DNA of 64,000 nucleotides from Oscillospiraceae bacterium (GCA_015068245.1 SVKU01000006.1:38818-102817), one strand, 5' to 3'; shown: positions 26,704 to 35,262, counted from the first letter of the stretch. Notes: generated by a model from the letters alone, not told the origin. Program-made: numbers and translations.

Positions 26704-27912
26704 TCAGAGGGCTTTCGACAGAACATTTTTGATTTCGATGATAAATTCTTTTGTGGTTACGGCTTTGGCGTCGCCTCCGGTATACATGGCAGCCAGGTCT
26801 CCGGTCATGATACCGCTTTGAATAACCGTCAGGGATGCGGCTTCCAGCTTATCTGCAAAAGCCATCAGCTCAGGCAGGCTATCTTTCTCTCCACGCTTGT
26901 GCAGAGCACCTGACCAGGCAAAAATGGTTGCCATGGGATTTGTGGAAGTCTCTTCGCCTTTGAGATAACGGTAATAGTGGCGGGTAACAGTGCCGTGGGC
27001 GGCTTCGTATTCATAAACACCTTTGGGGTTTACCAACACGGAAGTCATCATTGCCAGAGAACCGAAGGCGGCTGAAACCATATCGCTCATAACATCGCCG
27101 TCGTAGTTTTTCAATGCCCAGATGAAACCGCCTTTGGAACGGATGCAGCGGGCAACCGCGTCGTCAATAAGGGTATAAACATATTCAAGACCCTTGGCTT
27201 CAAATTTCTGCTTATATTCGGTATCGTACAGGTTTTGGAAAATGTCTCTGAATCTGCCGTCGTAGGACTGGATGATGGTGTCTTTTGCAGAGAACCACAG
27301 ATCCTGGCAGGTGTCCAGCGCATAGTTGAAACAGGCACGGGCAAAGTTCTCGATGGAGGTATCCTTGTTGTACTGGCTGAGCATAACGCCGGGACATTCA
27401 AACTCATACACGGTCTTTTCGGTAACGGAACCATCAGCGGCTACGGAGGTAAGTTTCAGCACATCGCCGGGGTTGGCGGTGGCATCGACGGCTTTGTATA
27501 TATCCGCATAGGCATGGCGGGCTATGGTGATGGGCTTTTGCCATGCGGGAATAACAGGGGAGATACCGTTTACCAAAATGGGAGCACGAAATACAGTGCC
27601 ATCGAGATGGGTGCGAATGGTGCCGTTGGGGCTTTTCCACATCTGGGTCAGGTTGTATTCGGTCATGCGCCCGGAGTTGGGTGTAATGGTGGCGCACTTA
27701 ACGGCAACGCCGTATTTGGCATTGGCGGCGGCAGCATCTTTGGTTACCTGATCTTTTGTGGCCTCACGATTGGGCAGCCCCAGGTCATAATACTCGGTTT
27801 TCAGGTCAACAAAGGGGAGGATAAGCTCGTCTTTAATCATCTGCCAGATGATGCGGGTCATTTCGTCGCCGTCCATCTCAACAAGAGGAGTTATCATTTT
27901 GATTTTATCCAT
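26704..27912 (-). CDS. icd: NADP-dependent isocitrate dehydrogenase, eukaryotic-like homodimeric type
   Basis: 402 residues from ATG 27912, 9 nt after AAAGGA; a TTG at 27921 is rejected. It oxidatively decarboxylates isocitrate to 2-oxoglutarate. The start (VEMDGDEMTRIIW), the substrate loop SPNGTIRTHLDGTVFR, the metal-binding NYDGDVMSDMVSAAFGSLAMM and EAAHGTVTRHY place it in the roughly 400-residue homodimeric NADP-IDH subfamily found in eukaryotes and some Clostridia, rather than in the E. coli type. It provides 2-oxoglutarate for glutamate (and proline) synthesis. Confidence 0.96.
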   Translation of the reverse strand: MDKIKMITPLVEMDGDEMTRIIWQMIKDELILPFVDLKTEYYDLGLPNREATKDQVTKDAAAANAKYGVAVKCATITPNSGRMTEYNLTQMWKSPNGTIRTHLDGTVFRAPILVNGISPVIPAWQKPITIARHAYADIYKAVDATANPGDVLKLTSVAADGSVTEKTVYEFECPGVMLSQYNKDTSIENFARACFNYALDTCQDLWFSAKDTIIQSYDGRFRDIFQNLYDTEYKQKFEAKGLEYVYTLIDDAVARCIRSKGGFIWALKNYDGDVMSDMVSAAFGSLAMMTSVLVNPKGVYEYEAAHGTVTRHYYRYLKGEETSTNPMATIFAWSGALHKRGEKDSLPELMAFADKLEAASLTVIQSGIMTGDLAAMYTGGDAKAVTTKEFIIEIKNVLSKAL

Positions 27913-27945
27913 TTTCAGCAATCCTTTCTTCTCTTTTGCCCGGGA

Positions 27946-28656
27946 TCAGAACAGTCCGGTGATCAGATTATACAGCGGCATATATACAAGAGGCATAAAA
28001 ATACAGGGGAGCATATTGCCGACTTTGATTTTGTTCTGGCCGATGCCCAGCATGTTCAGCGCAATACCCACAACCACCAGGCCGCCGACGGCAGTCATTT
28101 CAGCTACCACAACCTCGCTGAGATAAGGAGCCACAACGGAGGCCAGCAGGGTGATGGCACCCTGATATATCAGAACACCTGCAGCAGAAAAGGCAACGCC
28201 AATACCAAGAGTGGCTGCCAGGGTGCAGGCGGCAACAGCGTCGATGATGCTTTTTGAAAGTATGATGGTGTAGTTATGGTTGATGCCGGCTTCCAGAGAA
28301 CCCATTATGGCCATGGAACCTACGCAGAAAAGAAGAGTTGCACCAACAAAGCCCTCGGTGAAGCTGCTGCTTTCGCTGCCGGATTTAACGAACTTGCTTT
28401 TCAAAAAGTTTCCAAGACCGTCGAGACGTTCTTCTATCCTCAGCAGCTCGCCTAAAAGGATTCCGATGACCATGCATATTATCAGATGAATGGCACTTGA
28501 TGTTTCAAACACACTGGATATGCCTATAAACATGACGCACAGTGCCATACCGGACATGAGGGTGTTGGTGTATTCTTCCTTGATTTTGCTTTTGAACAAT
28601 ATGCCTATGGCGCTGCCCAACAGCACCAGAACGGCGTTTACTATTGTGGCTATCAT
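27946..28656 (-). CDS. DUF554 family integral membrane protein
   Basis: 236 residues and about seven hydrophobic segments. It begins MIATIVNAVLVLLGSAIGIL; glycine-rich TM motifs and GEFLRIEERLDGLG-like wording (here GELLRIEERLDGLG near 85) match DUF554 (YdfK/YqgA-type) proteins. Transport function is suspected for the family but not demonstrated to my knowledge. Separated from icd by 33 bp on the same strand and possibly co-transcribed. Confidence 0.88.
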   Translation of the reverse strand: MIATIVNAVLVLLGSAIGILFKSKIKEEYTNTLMSGMALCVMFIGISSVFETSSAIHLIICMVIGILLGELLRIEERLDGLGNFLKSKFVKSGSESSSFTEGFVGATLLFCVGSMAIMGSLEAGINHNYTIILSKSIIDAVAACTLAATLGIGVAFSAAGVLIYQGAITLLASVVAPYLSEVVVAEMTAVGGLVVVGIALNMLGIGQNKIKVGNMLPCIFMPLVYMPLYNLITGLF

Positions 28657-28746
28657 TTTGTTTCACTTCCGAATCTGTATTAATATACAATGTTTGATGT
28701 TATAAATATACGTTAAATTATACCACCGGTGCAGAGAAAATGTCAA

Positions 28747-28792
28747 AGGATAAGCCCTTTGCCAAACGCAGAATATGCGTGGACAAAGGGCT
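28747..28792. terminator. Hairpin between DUF554 and the histidine kinase gene
   Basis: AAGCCCTTTG and CAAAGGGCTT form 10-bp arms around an internal GCAT/ATGC-type stem. No strong T-run, so termination of the kinase operon here is only probable. Confidence 0.5.
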
Positions 28793-28818
28793 TGATGTTT
28801 GGTGAAAACGACGATTAT

Positions 28819-30297
28819 TTATTCAGCCAGAGGCAGCTGGAGCCAGAATACTATGCCTCCGGGCTCCAATCGGACACCATAAGGCATTTGGAGCAGCTCC
28901 ATGTTTCCCTTGACTATTGCAAGACCCAGACCGGATTCACCGCCGGAACGGGTGCGGGATTTATCTGTGCGGTAAAAGCTGTCCCACAATTTGGGCAGCT
29001 CGTCCTTTGAAATAGGCTCGCAGGTGTTGAATATGGAAAGCAGCATTTGATGTCCTACGGAGGAAATGGTTACTTTGATGCGTCCACCGTCAATGTTGTG
29101 AGAAATGGCGTTCTGAAGCAGATTTGTAAGGGTCTGCTCAACAGAAGTATAGTCGGAATTAACGTAGATGGACTCGGGGTAGTTCTTTTCCACGGTCACG
29201 TTCTGCCCCTCGGCATAAAGGGCAAAGGTGGAAATGAGATAGTCCATGGTTTCACAAATGTCGAAATCCTCATACTCAAGAGGTATGGAACCGCTTTGGA
29301 GCCTGTTAAGCTCCAACATTCGGACGATTATGTTCTGCATTCGGTCGGCTTCATCGGAAATGATATCACAGTATTCTGTTATGGCTTCCGGAGTCTGAGC
29401 CATGCCGCCCTTGAGACCCTCTGCATAGCCGGAAATGATCGCTATGGGGGTTTTCAAGTCGTGTGACAGATTGGTAAAGAGGGTCTTTCTTGCCTGTTCC
29501 AGCCTTTCCTTTTCGACGATATCCTGCCTGAGATTGGCGTTGGCGTCTTTGAGGTCTGACACATATTTTTGCATCTCGCCGGACATTCGGTTGATACTTT
29601 CAGCCAACTCGGCATATTCCTCAACGGCCACATTGGTGTTGCATTTAATGGAAAAGTCCTGATTGACCATCAGTTTTGCGGCTCTGGACATCTGGTGAAC
29701 GGGATCGGTGAGCTTTGGAGACAGCCACATCATAAGGACGACGCCTATTGCAAGTGCGCCCAGAGAAACCAGCATATAAAAAGATACTGCCAGGTTTGCA
29801 ACTTCAGTTATTGGATGGGCGGGGGTTTCAATGGTGACAACTATGCCTGCGTCCAGCATGCCGTACAGAGTTATCCAGCGGCTTACGACCACGTTGCTGG
29901 CGGAAGCAAAGTCACGATAATCCTCGGTGGTGGATACATAGTATTTTTCTTCTCCTGCTGCAGCTAGGGCTTTTGCCACTTCGTCAATAGCAAGCTCAGC
30001 TACCCAATACTCTTCATTGCTGAGAATGGGGCGTGTGGAATAAATAACGTCCCGTGTTTCGGTATCGATGGCGGTAATGAGGAGATTGGAGGTTTCCAGA
30101 TTTTCAAGAAGCGAGGTATCTTCCATTCCCCGGCTGTTTATATTGTTGAAGGCGGCGATAAGTTCGGTCTGCTTCTGAGTGATAAACACACGTTCCATGA
30201 ACAGCTGACCAAACAGCAGAACAAACAGGAGGGTCACAAACAAAAGACCGCATACCGCAATCATCAGAACCTGACGAAAAGAGAATTGGTATTTCAT
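28819..30297 (-). CDS. Sensor histidine kinase
   Basis: 492 residues. TM1 near residues 10-32, an extracellular sensor of about 130 residues, TM2 near 165-190, HAMP (SPKLTDPVHQMSRAAKLM), a coiled segment, HisKA with phospho-acceptor His279 in NLSHDLKTPIAIISGY, and HATPase with N box (LLQNAISHNIDGG), DSFYRTD and GGESGLGLAIVK. Class I kinase. It lies 83 bp downstream of an OmpR-type response regulator and is co-oriented, so they form one two-component system. GGAGG precedes the ATG. The signal is unknown. Confidence 0.95.
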   Translation of the reverse strand: MKYQFSFRQVLMIAVCGLLFVTLLFVLLFGQLFMERVFITQKQTELIAAFNNINSRGMEDTSLLENLETSNLLITAIDTETRDVIYSTRPILSNEEYWVAELAIDEVAKALAAAGEEKYYVSTTEDYRDFASASNVVVSRWITLYGMLDAGIVVTIETPAHPITEVANLAVSFYMLVSLGALAIGVVLMMWLSPKLTDPVHQMSRAAKLMVNQDFSIKCNTNVAVEEYAELAESINRMSGEMQKYVSDLKDANANLRQDIVEKERLEQARKTLFTNLSHDLKTPIAIISGYAEGLKGGMAQTPEAITEYCDIISDEADRMQNIIVRMLELNRLQSGSIPLEYEDFDICETMDYLISTFALYAEGQNVTVEKNYPESIYVNSDYTSVEQTLTNLLQNAISHNIDGGRIKVTISSVGHQMLLSIFNTCEPISKDELPKLWDSFYRTDKSRTRSGGESGLGLAIVKGNMELLQMPYGVRLEPGGIVFWLQLPLAE

Positions 30298-30324
30298 AAA
30301 TGACCCTCCATATGTTTAGTTAAT

Positions 30325-30357
30325 AACTAATAGTGAATAGTGATGAAGCTATTAGTT
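30325..30357. repeat. Short inverted repeat between response regulator and kinase genes
   Basis: AACTAATA (30325-30332) and TATTAGTT (30350-30357). Lies in an AT-rich 83-bp spacer with further TTAGTTAATAACTAA wording; possibly a weak attenuator or repeat remnant. Confidence 0.4.
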
Positions 30358-30380
30358 TTTAACTGCCGGTTATTAGTTGA

Positions 30381-31046
30381 TCAGCCTTCCAGCTTGTAAC
30401 CTCTGCCGCGGACAGTTTTAAGAATGCTGCCCTTTTCACCCAGTTTCATGCGCAGGTTTTTGATGTGGGTGTCGACGGTGCGGGCATCGCCGTAATAGTC
30501 AAAGTTCCAAACAGAGGACAGGATCTGCTGACGGGACAGAGCAACATTCTTGTTCTGAGCTATGTAAAGCAGCAGTTCAAACTCTCTCGGGGTGAGGTTG
30601 ATCTCGTTGCCGTCGATCTTGACGGTATGAGCATCGGGATCGATTTCGATACCGTTGACCTCGATCTTGCCCTTGCCGGCACCGCTTCGCTTCAGCAGGG
30701 CACGGACTCGAGCCATAAAGATGGGGAATTTAAGCGGCTTGGAAATGTATTCGTCGGCACCGCAAACGAAACCAAGAACTTCGCTTTCCTCATCGCTTTT
30801 GGCAGTAACGATGAGAATGGGTACGTCAGAAAACTCTCTTATTGCCTGGCAGGCGGCAACACCGTCCATAACAGGCATCATGATATCCAGAATGACCAGG
30901 TCGATACCCGGTTCCTGACGAACAATGTTGACGGCCTCACGACCGTTTTCGGCGTTGATTACAGAGTAACCCTCGTTGCGGAGAAAATCGGCAACTATTC
31001 GGCGCCAGCGTTCTTCGTCATCGGCTATGAGTATTTTTACTCCCAT
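30381..31046 (-). CDS. OmpR/PhoB-family response regulator
   Basis: 221 residues. Receiver domain with acidic pocket DDEERW at the N-terminus, phospho-acceptor Asp in LVILDIMMPVMDG (about residue 53-57), T/A in VTAKS and K in YISKPLKF. Residues about 125-220 are the winged helix (INLTPREFELLLYIAQN, then DARTVDTHIKNLRMKLGEKG). Partner of the downstream kinase. The gene is preceded by four 11-bp repeats and a TATTAT -10, suggesting that it activates its own transcription. GGAGAT ribosome site. Confidence 0.95.
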   Translation of the reverse strand: MGVKILIADDEERWRRIVADFLRNEGYSVINAENGREAVNIVRQEPGIDLVILDIMMPVMDGVAACQAIREFSDVPILIVTAKSDEESEVLGFVCGADEYISKPLKFPIFMARVRALLKRSGAGKGKIEVNGIEIDPDAHTVKIDGNEINLTPREFELLLYIAQNKNVALSRQQILSSVWNFDYYGDARTVDTHIKNLRMKLGEKGSILKTVRGRGYKLEG

Positions 31047-31085
31047 TGTTAAATCTCCTATCGTTTACTTAATCTATTCATCTTC

Positions 31086-31143
31086 ATAATAAGTAAAGTT
31101 TATGCACCTTTTATGAACAAAATGTGGCGTAAATGTGGCATAT
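31086..31143 (-). promoter_or_regulatory. Autoregulatory promoter of the two-component operon: four 11-bp repeats plus -10
   Basis: Consecutive 11-mers TTATGCACCTT (31100), TTATGAACAAA (31111), ATGTGGCGTAA (31122) and ATGTGGCATAT (31133). They lie 8 bp upstream of a minus-strand TATTAT (31091-31086), and no consensus -35 is present. OmpR/PhoB-family regulators typically bind 11-bp direct repeats placed this way. Confidence 0.6.
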
Positions 31144-31211
31144 ATCCAGAAAACGACAGAAAATCCTGGTGGAACTGTGAATTTGGAGAATTAATTGTGA
31201 AAAGACAGGGA

Positions 31212-31844
31212 TCAAAGATAAGCTTCGCAGCGATTGATAGGTGTGCCGAGAGCGTGGAACTTTTCTTCGTATCCGGTCATGATTCCAACGGGACCGTTGG
31301 CGTGAAGATCGCGGGTGACTTCTTTCAGTGTGAAGCCGGCGGCCTCAAACTGTTCGAGAGAGTATTCAAAAAGGTCAGCATTGTCGGTTTTAAAGTGTAT
31401 GCAGCCGCCTGGAGCCAGTATCTTTTTGTAACGCTCCAGGAACAGCGGAGAGGTAAGGCGGCGTTTTGCATGACGCTTGCCTGGCCAGGGGTCGCAGAAA
31501 TTGATATATATGAGGTCAACTTCGCCGGGAGCAAAATATTCTTCCAGTTTTTCAACGTCTGCACTGATGAAGTGGCAGTTTTTCAGTTCAGCGTTCATTA
31601 CCTTTTCGGCAGCCATTACAAGGGCTTCGGGCACACGTTCCATAGCTATCAGAAGCATATCGGGTTCAGCAGCGGAAGTCTCGGCGGTGAACTTGCCTTT
31701 GCCGCAGCCTACTTCCAGACGCAGTTGGCTTGCTTCGGGATAAAGGCTTCGCCAGTTGCCCCGAAGGCTTTCGGGAGAGGCCGGGATAATGGAAGAGCAG
31801 CGTTCCAGTCGGGGTATCAGATTGGGTTTCTTTCTCATTCTCAT
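31212..31844 (-). CDS. trmB: tRNA (guanine-N7-)-methyltransferase
   Basis: 210 residues from ATG 31844 (MRMRKKPNLIPRLE), the usual TrmB N-terminus; a longer frame to 31889 adds a non-family stretch. It methylates G46 in the variable loop of tRNAs with SAM. Motif I is EVGCGKGKF, followed by IAMERVPEALVMAA. The catalytic region INFCDPWPGKRHAKRRLT is intact and FKTDNADLFEYSLE follows. Slightly upstream of the two-component operon on the same strand. Confidence 0.96.
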   Translation of the reverse strand: MRMRKKPNLIPRLERCSSIIPASPESLRGNWRSLYPEASQLRLEVGCGKGKFTAETSAAEPDMLLIAMERVPEALVMAAEKVMNAELKNCHFISADVEKLEEYFAPGEVDLIYINFCDPWPGKRHAKRRLTSPLFLERYKKILAPGGCIHFKTDNADLFEYSLEQFEAAGFTLKEVTRDLHANGPVGIMTGYEEKFHALGTPINRCEAYL

Positions 31845-31924
31845 GGGAGAGTTCGTCCTTTTCTTGTTTGATTGTGGATATTGTATCATATAAGTGTTGG
31901 AATTTGAACCGGTAATTTGAAGCG

Positions 31925-32098
31925 ATTATGCTGTCATTCCGAATCGACTACGTTGTCACTTCGAACGTTGACGAAGCAGCGGAGTGCAGAATTGCCTGCA
32001 ATTCTGCGAGGTGTCAACGTTTGCGTTGACACAAAAATCCTCCCTGTTGTTATGCACCGCACCCATGGCTCCCATTGTCAGGGGAGCCATGGGTACAG
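31925..32098. repeat. Cluster of dispersed palindromic repeats
   Basis: Contains GTCATTCCGAA and GTCACTTCGAA motifs and the hairpins GCAGAATTG-cctg-CAATTCTGC (31986-32007) and GTGTCAACG-tttg-CGTTGACAC (32011-32032). It also has ACCCATGGCTCCC with its complement around ATTGTCAG (32061-32094); the last is a relative of the GCTCCCCTTGTCAGGGGAGC hairpin at 19430. Confidence 0.75.
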
Positions 32099-32100
32099 AA

Positions 32101-32133
32101 AAAAGCTCCCGAGAATTTTCTCGGGAGCTTTAT
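32101..32133 (-). terminator. Terminator of the OYE-type reductase at 32141
   Basis: AAGCTCCCGAGA and TCTCGGGAGCTT arms with a 4-nt loop (32103-32130), then T residues on the minus strand. Confidence 0.85.
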
Positions 32134-32140
32134 AACTAAT

Positions 32141-34171
32141 TTAGATGGACACAGCCACGGAGTATGCTCTGCGGACAGCCTTCTGGACGTTGGCAGTCTT
32201 TTCGCAGTCGCCGATAAGGTGCATGCGGTATTCGGGAGCATAGAACTTCATGGCAGCAGCCTGCTTGGAGCGCATACCGACAGCCATAACAACAGCATCG
32301 CAGGGAACGGAAACGTCGTTTCCGTCCTTGTCGGTGTAGACGACTTCACTGCCGATGGATTTGCAGCGGGCATCAACACAAATGCTGAGCTTTTCTTCCA
32401 TATCCATGAAGCGGATAAGACGGTTGCGGTAAGAAGCGGAAGCATCGGGAGCTACCTTGGGCTGCATCTCCACGATGGTGACGGTCTTGCCCAGCTGAGC
32501 AAGGTGGTAAGCGGTTTCACAGCCAACCTGGCCGCCGCCGATAACAACGACCTTTTCGCCCAGTTCATCTTCGTGACCGTAGACATTGGGGGCGGTAACT
32601 GTGGTTTCGCTGCCGGGGATGGGAGGTACCAGAGGATCTGCGCCTATGGCTACCAGAACTTCTTCGTAGCCTTCTTCGACAAGCATTTCCTTGGTGGCTT
32701 CGGTATTCATGACAACCTTGATGGGAGCCTTGCCAACCTGTGCCACCAGCCAGTTTTTGTATTTCTTAAGGGCTCTCTTGAACTTTGCGTAATCGGCGAA
32801 GTTCAGCTGGCCGCCCAGCTTGTCGCTCTTTTCATACAGAGTTACGTTGTGACCACGCTCGGCAGCAACAAGGGCAGCTTCCATACCGGCGGGGCCGCCG
32901 CCGATAACGGCGACTTTCTTGACCTTTTTGATGGGCTTTTCGACCTTTTCGAGGTTGTGCTCAATGCCGATCTTCGGGTTGACGGTGCAGACGAAGGTGA
33001 TGCCGTCGATACAGGCGGAGTCGTGGCAGCGCATACACTTGACGCAGGGGACAACGTCCTCGCCGCGGCCTTCGTAAGCCTTGGTGCCCAGTTCGGGATC
33101 TGCCAACCAGCCGCGGGCCATGGATACCAGGTCGGCTTTGCCGGAAGCAATAATGTCGTCTATCTCGTCCAAATCCTGATAACCGCCAATGGTGAGAACG
33201 GTCATTTCTGGAACAGCCTTCTTGATAGCTTCTGCCATCCAAAGGTTGGGAGTGTCGGGCTCAAAGCTCATGGGGTGGGCCTGCCAGCCGGTAGCGGCGT
33301 GGACATGGAGAATGTCCAGATGGCCTACAAGGCATTTTGCCATTTCAACGGCGTCTTCGTTGGTGAAGCCGCAATGCTCGGGCAGTTCGCCGGACATACG
33401 CAGCTCGATAAGGAAGTCCTTGCCGCAGCGTTCGTGGATGCGGTCGAAGCACATGTTCAGGAAACGGCAGCGGTTTTCCATGGAGCCGCCGTATTCGTCG
33501 GTACGCTTGTTGGTATAGGGAGTGATGAAGCGGCTGAAAATGTTCATTTCGTATGCCATATGTATCATGCACATATCGAAACCGATCTTCTTCAGAACTT
33601 CGCACTGGTCAGCCAGGTTGTCGGCAAACTCATTCATGACTTCAACAGTCATTTCCTTGGAAACGGGACCGTCCTGAGGGCCGCCGGGGCCGTTGTTGCC
33701 GCCGGCTACTGCATAACCTCCGCCCATAGGCTTGTTCTGGCTGGAGGGCTTGATGCCGGAGTATCCGCTGCCACCGCCGCCCGGAGGACCCATTCTGCGA
33801 ATGGGCATGCCGGCACATACGTCATATCCTTCAGACGTGAAAGCACCCTGGATCTCCATGGAGGCCTTGGCACCATAGAAATGTATGGCATCTGCCAGCT
33901 GAGCCAGATAGTGCTGGCTGTGGCCTTCAAACAGATTGTAGGACATATGCTCGGTGTCTTTGTTGATGTTGGGGGTTGCACCGGTGCCGGAGCAGGTAAC
34001 TACGGCAGCACCGCCGCGAGCCTTGTTGGCATAGTGGGCGATGATGGCTTCGGTGGGATAGGTCTCGCCGCCCTGGAGAGCATGCAGACCCATGGGAGCG
34101 GTAAAAATACGGTTGCGAAGAACCACATTGCCTATCTGCAAGGGCTGCAGAAGATGTTCATACTTGCTCAT
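32141..34171 (-). CDS. Old-Yellow-Enzyme/2,4-dienoyl-CoA reductase-type NADH:flavin oxidoreductase (FMN, 4Fe-4S, FAD)
   Basis: 676 residues from ATG 34171, 8 nt after AAGGAAA. Residues 1-340 form the FMN TIM barrel (PLQIGNVVLRNRIFTAPM; HMAYEMNIFSRFITPYTNKRTDEYGG). A 4Fe-4S site (CVKCMRC...C) follows near 377-396, then an FAD/NAD(P) module starting VAVIGGGPAGMEAA. Residues about 120-167 of the barrel hold an unusual Gly/Pro/Ser-rich insertion where family members have a substrate loop. Homologues include 2,4-dienoyl-CoA reductase, trimethylamine dehydrogenase and the bile-acid enzymes BaiCD/BaiH. Substrate unknown; presumably C=C reduction. Four such proteins are in this window. Confidence 0.92.
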   Translation of the reverse strand: MSKYEHLLQPLQIGNVVLRNRIFTAPMGLHALQGGETYPTEAIIAHYANKARGGAAVVTCSGTGATPNINKDTEHMSYNLFEGHSQHYLAQLADAIHFYGAKASMEIQGAFTSEGYDVCAGMPIRRMGPPGGGGSGYSGIKPSSQNKPMGGGYAVAGGNNGPGGPQDGPVSKEMTVEVMNEFADNLADQCEVLKKIGFDMCMIHMAYEMNIFSRFITPYTNKRTDEYGGSMENRCRFLNMCFDRIHERCGKDFLIELRMSGELPEHCGFTNEDAVEMAKCLVGHLDILHVHAATGWQAHPMSFEPDTPNLWMAEAIKKAVPEMTVLTIGGYQDLDEIDDIIASGKADLVSMARGWLADPELGTKAYEGRGEDVVPCVKCMRCHDSACIDGITFVCTVNPKIGIEHNLEKVEKPIKKVKKVAVIGGGPAGMEAALVAAERGHNVTLYEKSDKLGGQLNFADYAKFKRALKKYKNWLVAQVGKAPIKVVMNTEATKEMLVEEGYEEVLVAIGADPLVPPIPGSETTVTAPNVYGHEDELGEKVVVIGGGQVGCETAYHLAQLGKTVTIVEMQPKVAPDASASYRNRLIRFMDMEEKLSICVDARCKSIGSEVVYTDKDGNDVSVPCDAVVMAVGMRSKQAAAMKFYAPEYRMHLIGDCEKTANVQKAVRRAYSVAVSI

Positions 34172-34244
34172 TTTCAAAATTTCCTTTCACAATATTTTCG
34201 CTTGAAAATAATTATAACACAGTTGAGCAAAAAGCGCAAATATT

Positions 34245-34285
34245 TTAATAGGGGTTAGGATATAGGGTTTAGGGGTTAGGGTTAG
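34245..34285. repeat. Telomere-like GGGGTTAGG tandem octamers
   Basis: Imperfect repeats GGGGTTAGG, ATATAGGG, TTTAGGGG, TTAGGG. Same family as at 19353 and, inverted, 21281. Confidence 0.6.
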
Positions 34286-34316
34286 GCAAACGGGCTGCCA
34301 TCGGCAGCCCGTTTGC
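34286..34316 (-). terminator. Hairpin at the end of the ECF S-component gene
   Basis: GCAAACGGGCTGCC-atc-complement, 14-bp perfect arms overlapping the stop codon. No T-run follows on the minus strand, so it may act as an mRNA 3' stabiliser. Confidence 0.5.
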
Positions 34317-34804
34317 TATTGATTGAACGAAAATCGTTCCATAACCTTTCTCAACGGAGGCAGCAGCACCAGCACCACCAGGAAGTTTGATGCACAGTGG
34401 ATAAAATCATAGGGGATGCCGGCTATCCACCATGAAAATGCCATAGACGGACCGCCGATGAAAAGGTAGGGAATGGCGCAGAATAATCCGAAGAACAGCC
34501 CAAAGGCAGCTGCCAGAAGCGCCCAGAACAATCTTCCCTGAACATTTTTGAAAACCAACGTAATGATTGCCAGCAGCGGCCAGATATAAAGATACATGAT
34601 CCACCATATGCCAAAGCCGAAAAGCAGCCCCTCAATAAGGGCAAAGGCATAGACGGCGAAAAACACCCGCTTGCCCAGATACAGGGAGTACAGTATCACA
34701 AGCAGTGTTACCAGCTCAATGTTGGGCAGAAAATTGAGAGCGGTTTTTGCCACCTCCAGCGTGGCGGTCATCATGCCTATAAGGGCTATATCCTTACTCC
34801 GCAA
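34316..34804 (-). CDS. ECF-type transporter S component (probable cobalamin-related)
   Basis: About 162 residues from TTG 34804. This start overlaps the end of the DUF4430 gene by 11 nt and gives LRSKDIALIGMMTATLEVAK, the usual short cytoplasmic lead into TM1 of S components; an ATG at 34828 is the alternative. Five or six hydrophobic helices, with a conserved TM1 Ala/Gly pattern (ALIGMM) that contacts the ECF transmembrane subunit in this class. It lies directly behind a cobalamin riboswitch and a DUF4430 protein, so B12 or a corrinoid precursor is the likely substrate. The ATPase and T subunits are not here and are presumably shared. Confidence 0.78.
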   Translation of the reverse strand: MRSKDIALIGMMTATLEVAKTALNFLPNIELVTLLVILYSLYLGKRVFFAVYAFALIEGLLFGFGIWWIMYLYIWPLLAIITLVFKNVQGRLFWALLAAAFGLFFGLFCAIPYLFIGGPSMAFSWWIAGIPYDFIHCASNFLVVLVLLPPLRKVMERFSFNQ

Positions 34805-35195
34805 GGGTGTACTCGATTTTGAATACATCACCGTCGGCAACAGGCTGGGTGTCGATGCCGTAGTTGCAGTATTCGCCGTTGACGTAGAAGGACCAGTAAG
34901 CGCCGTCCAGAGTGTAGTCGGCACGGACGCCGTTGATGGAGTCTATCATGATGCCGTATTCGCTGTCGGCACCGCCATAGGTAAGACCTTCGGCTTCGTC
35001 CATTACCTGACGGAGGTATTCGGCGTCGGTCTGCACGGTGTATTCCTTCACGGATTCGGCAGCATCTACAACTTCGATGTAAACGGTTTTGGCACCCACT
35101 TCGGGCTTTTCGGAGAAACCGGCATACAGACCGGCAAAAAAGCCGATCACCGCAATCAGGACAAAAACGACGATAAGAGTTTTCTTGTTTTTCAT
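34794..35195 (-). CDS. DUF4430 domain protein, membrane-anchored
   Basis: 133 residues from ATG 35195, 8 nt after AAGGAT; the longer frame to 35234 runs into the riboswitch terminator. One N-terminal membrane anchor (residues 6-25) is followed by a small beta domain with the DUF4430 pattern (DAEYLRQVMDEAEGLTYGG, YWSFYVNGEYCNYGIDTQPVADGDVFKIEYT). This domain resembles the cobalamin-contacting beta domain of intrinsic factor and transcobalamin, and such proteins are often encoded with cobalamin riboswitches and ECF S components, exactly as here. Likely an extracellular corrinoid receptor; binding is inferred, not shown. Confidence 0.88.
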   Translation of the reverse strand: MKNKKTLIVVFVLIAVIGFFAGLYAGFSEKPEVGAKTVYIEVVDAAESVKEYTVQTDAEYLRQVMDEAEGLTYGGADSEYGIMIDSINGVRADYTLDGAYWSFYVNGEYCNYGIDTQPVADGDVFKIEYTLAE

Positions 35196-35220
35196 TGGTA
35201 CATATCCTTTCAAAATAATA

Positions 35221-35262
35221 CGCCCATTTTGCAAAAACGGAATGGGTCAGGCAAAATGGGCG
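35221..35262 (-). terminator. Riboswitch expression-platform terminator
   Basis: CGCCCATTTTGC (35221-35232) and GCAAAATGGGCG (35251-35262) form 12-bp arms. On the minus strand they are followed by TATTATTTTG, just before the DUF4430 ribosome site. Confidence 0.75.

Noticed and set aside
32075..34258. 727-codon open frame opposite the OYE-type reductase
   Set aside because: Composition (Gly/Val/His/Phe-rich) is that of a complementary-strand shadow; it starts inside the terminator of the real gene.
34245..34285. Telomere-like GGGGTTAGG sequence
   Set aside because: Short, imperfect, internal to the chromosome and part of a dispersed repeat family in this window; no evidence of a linear end.
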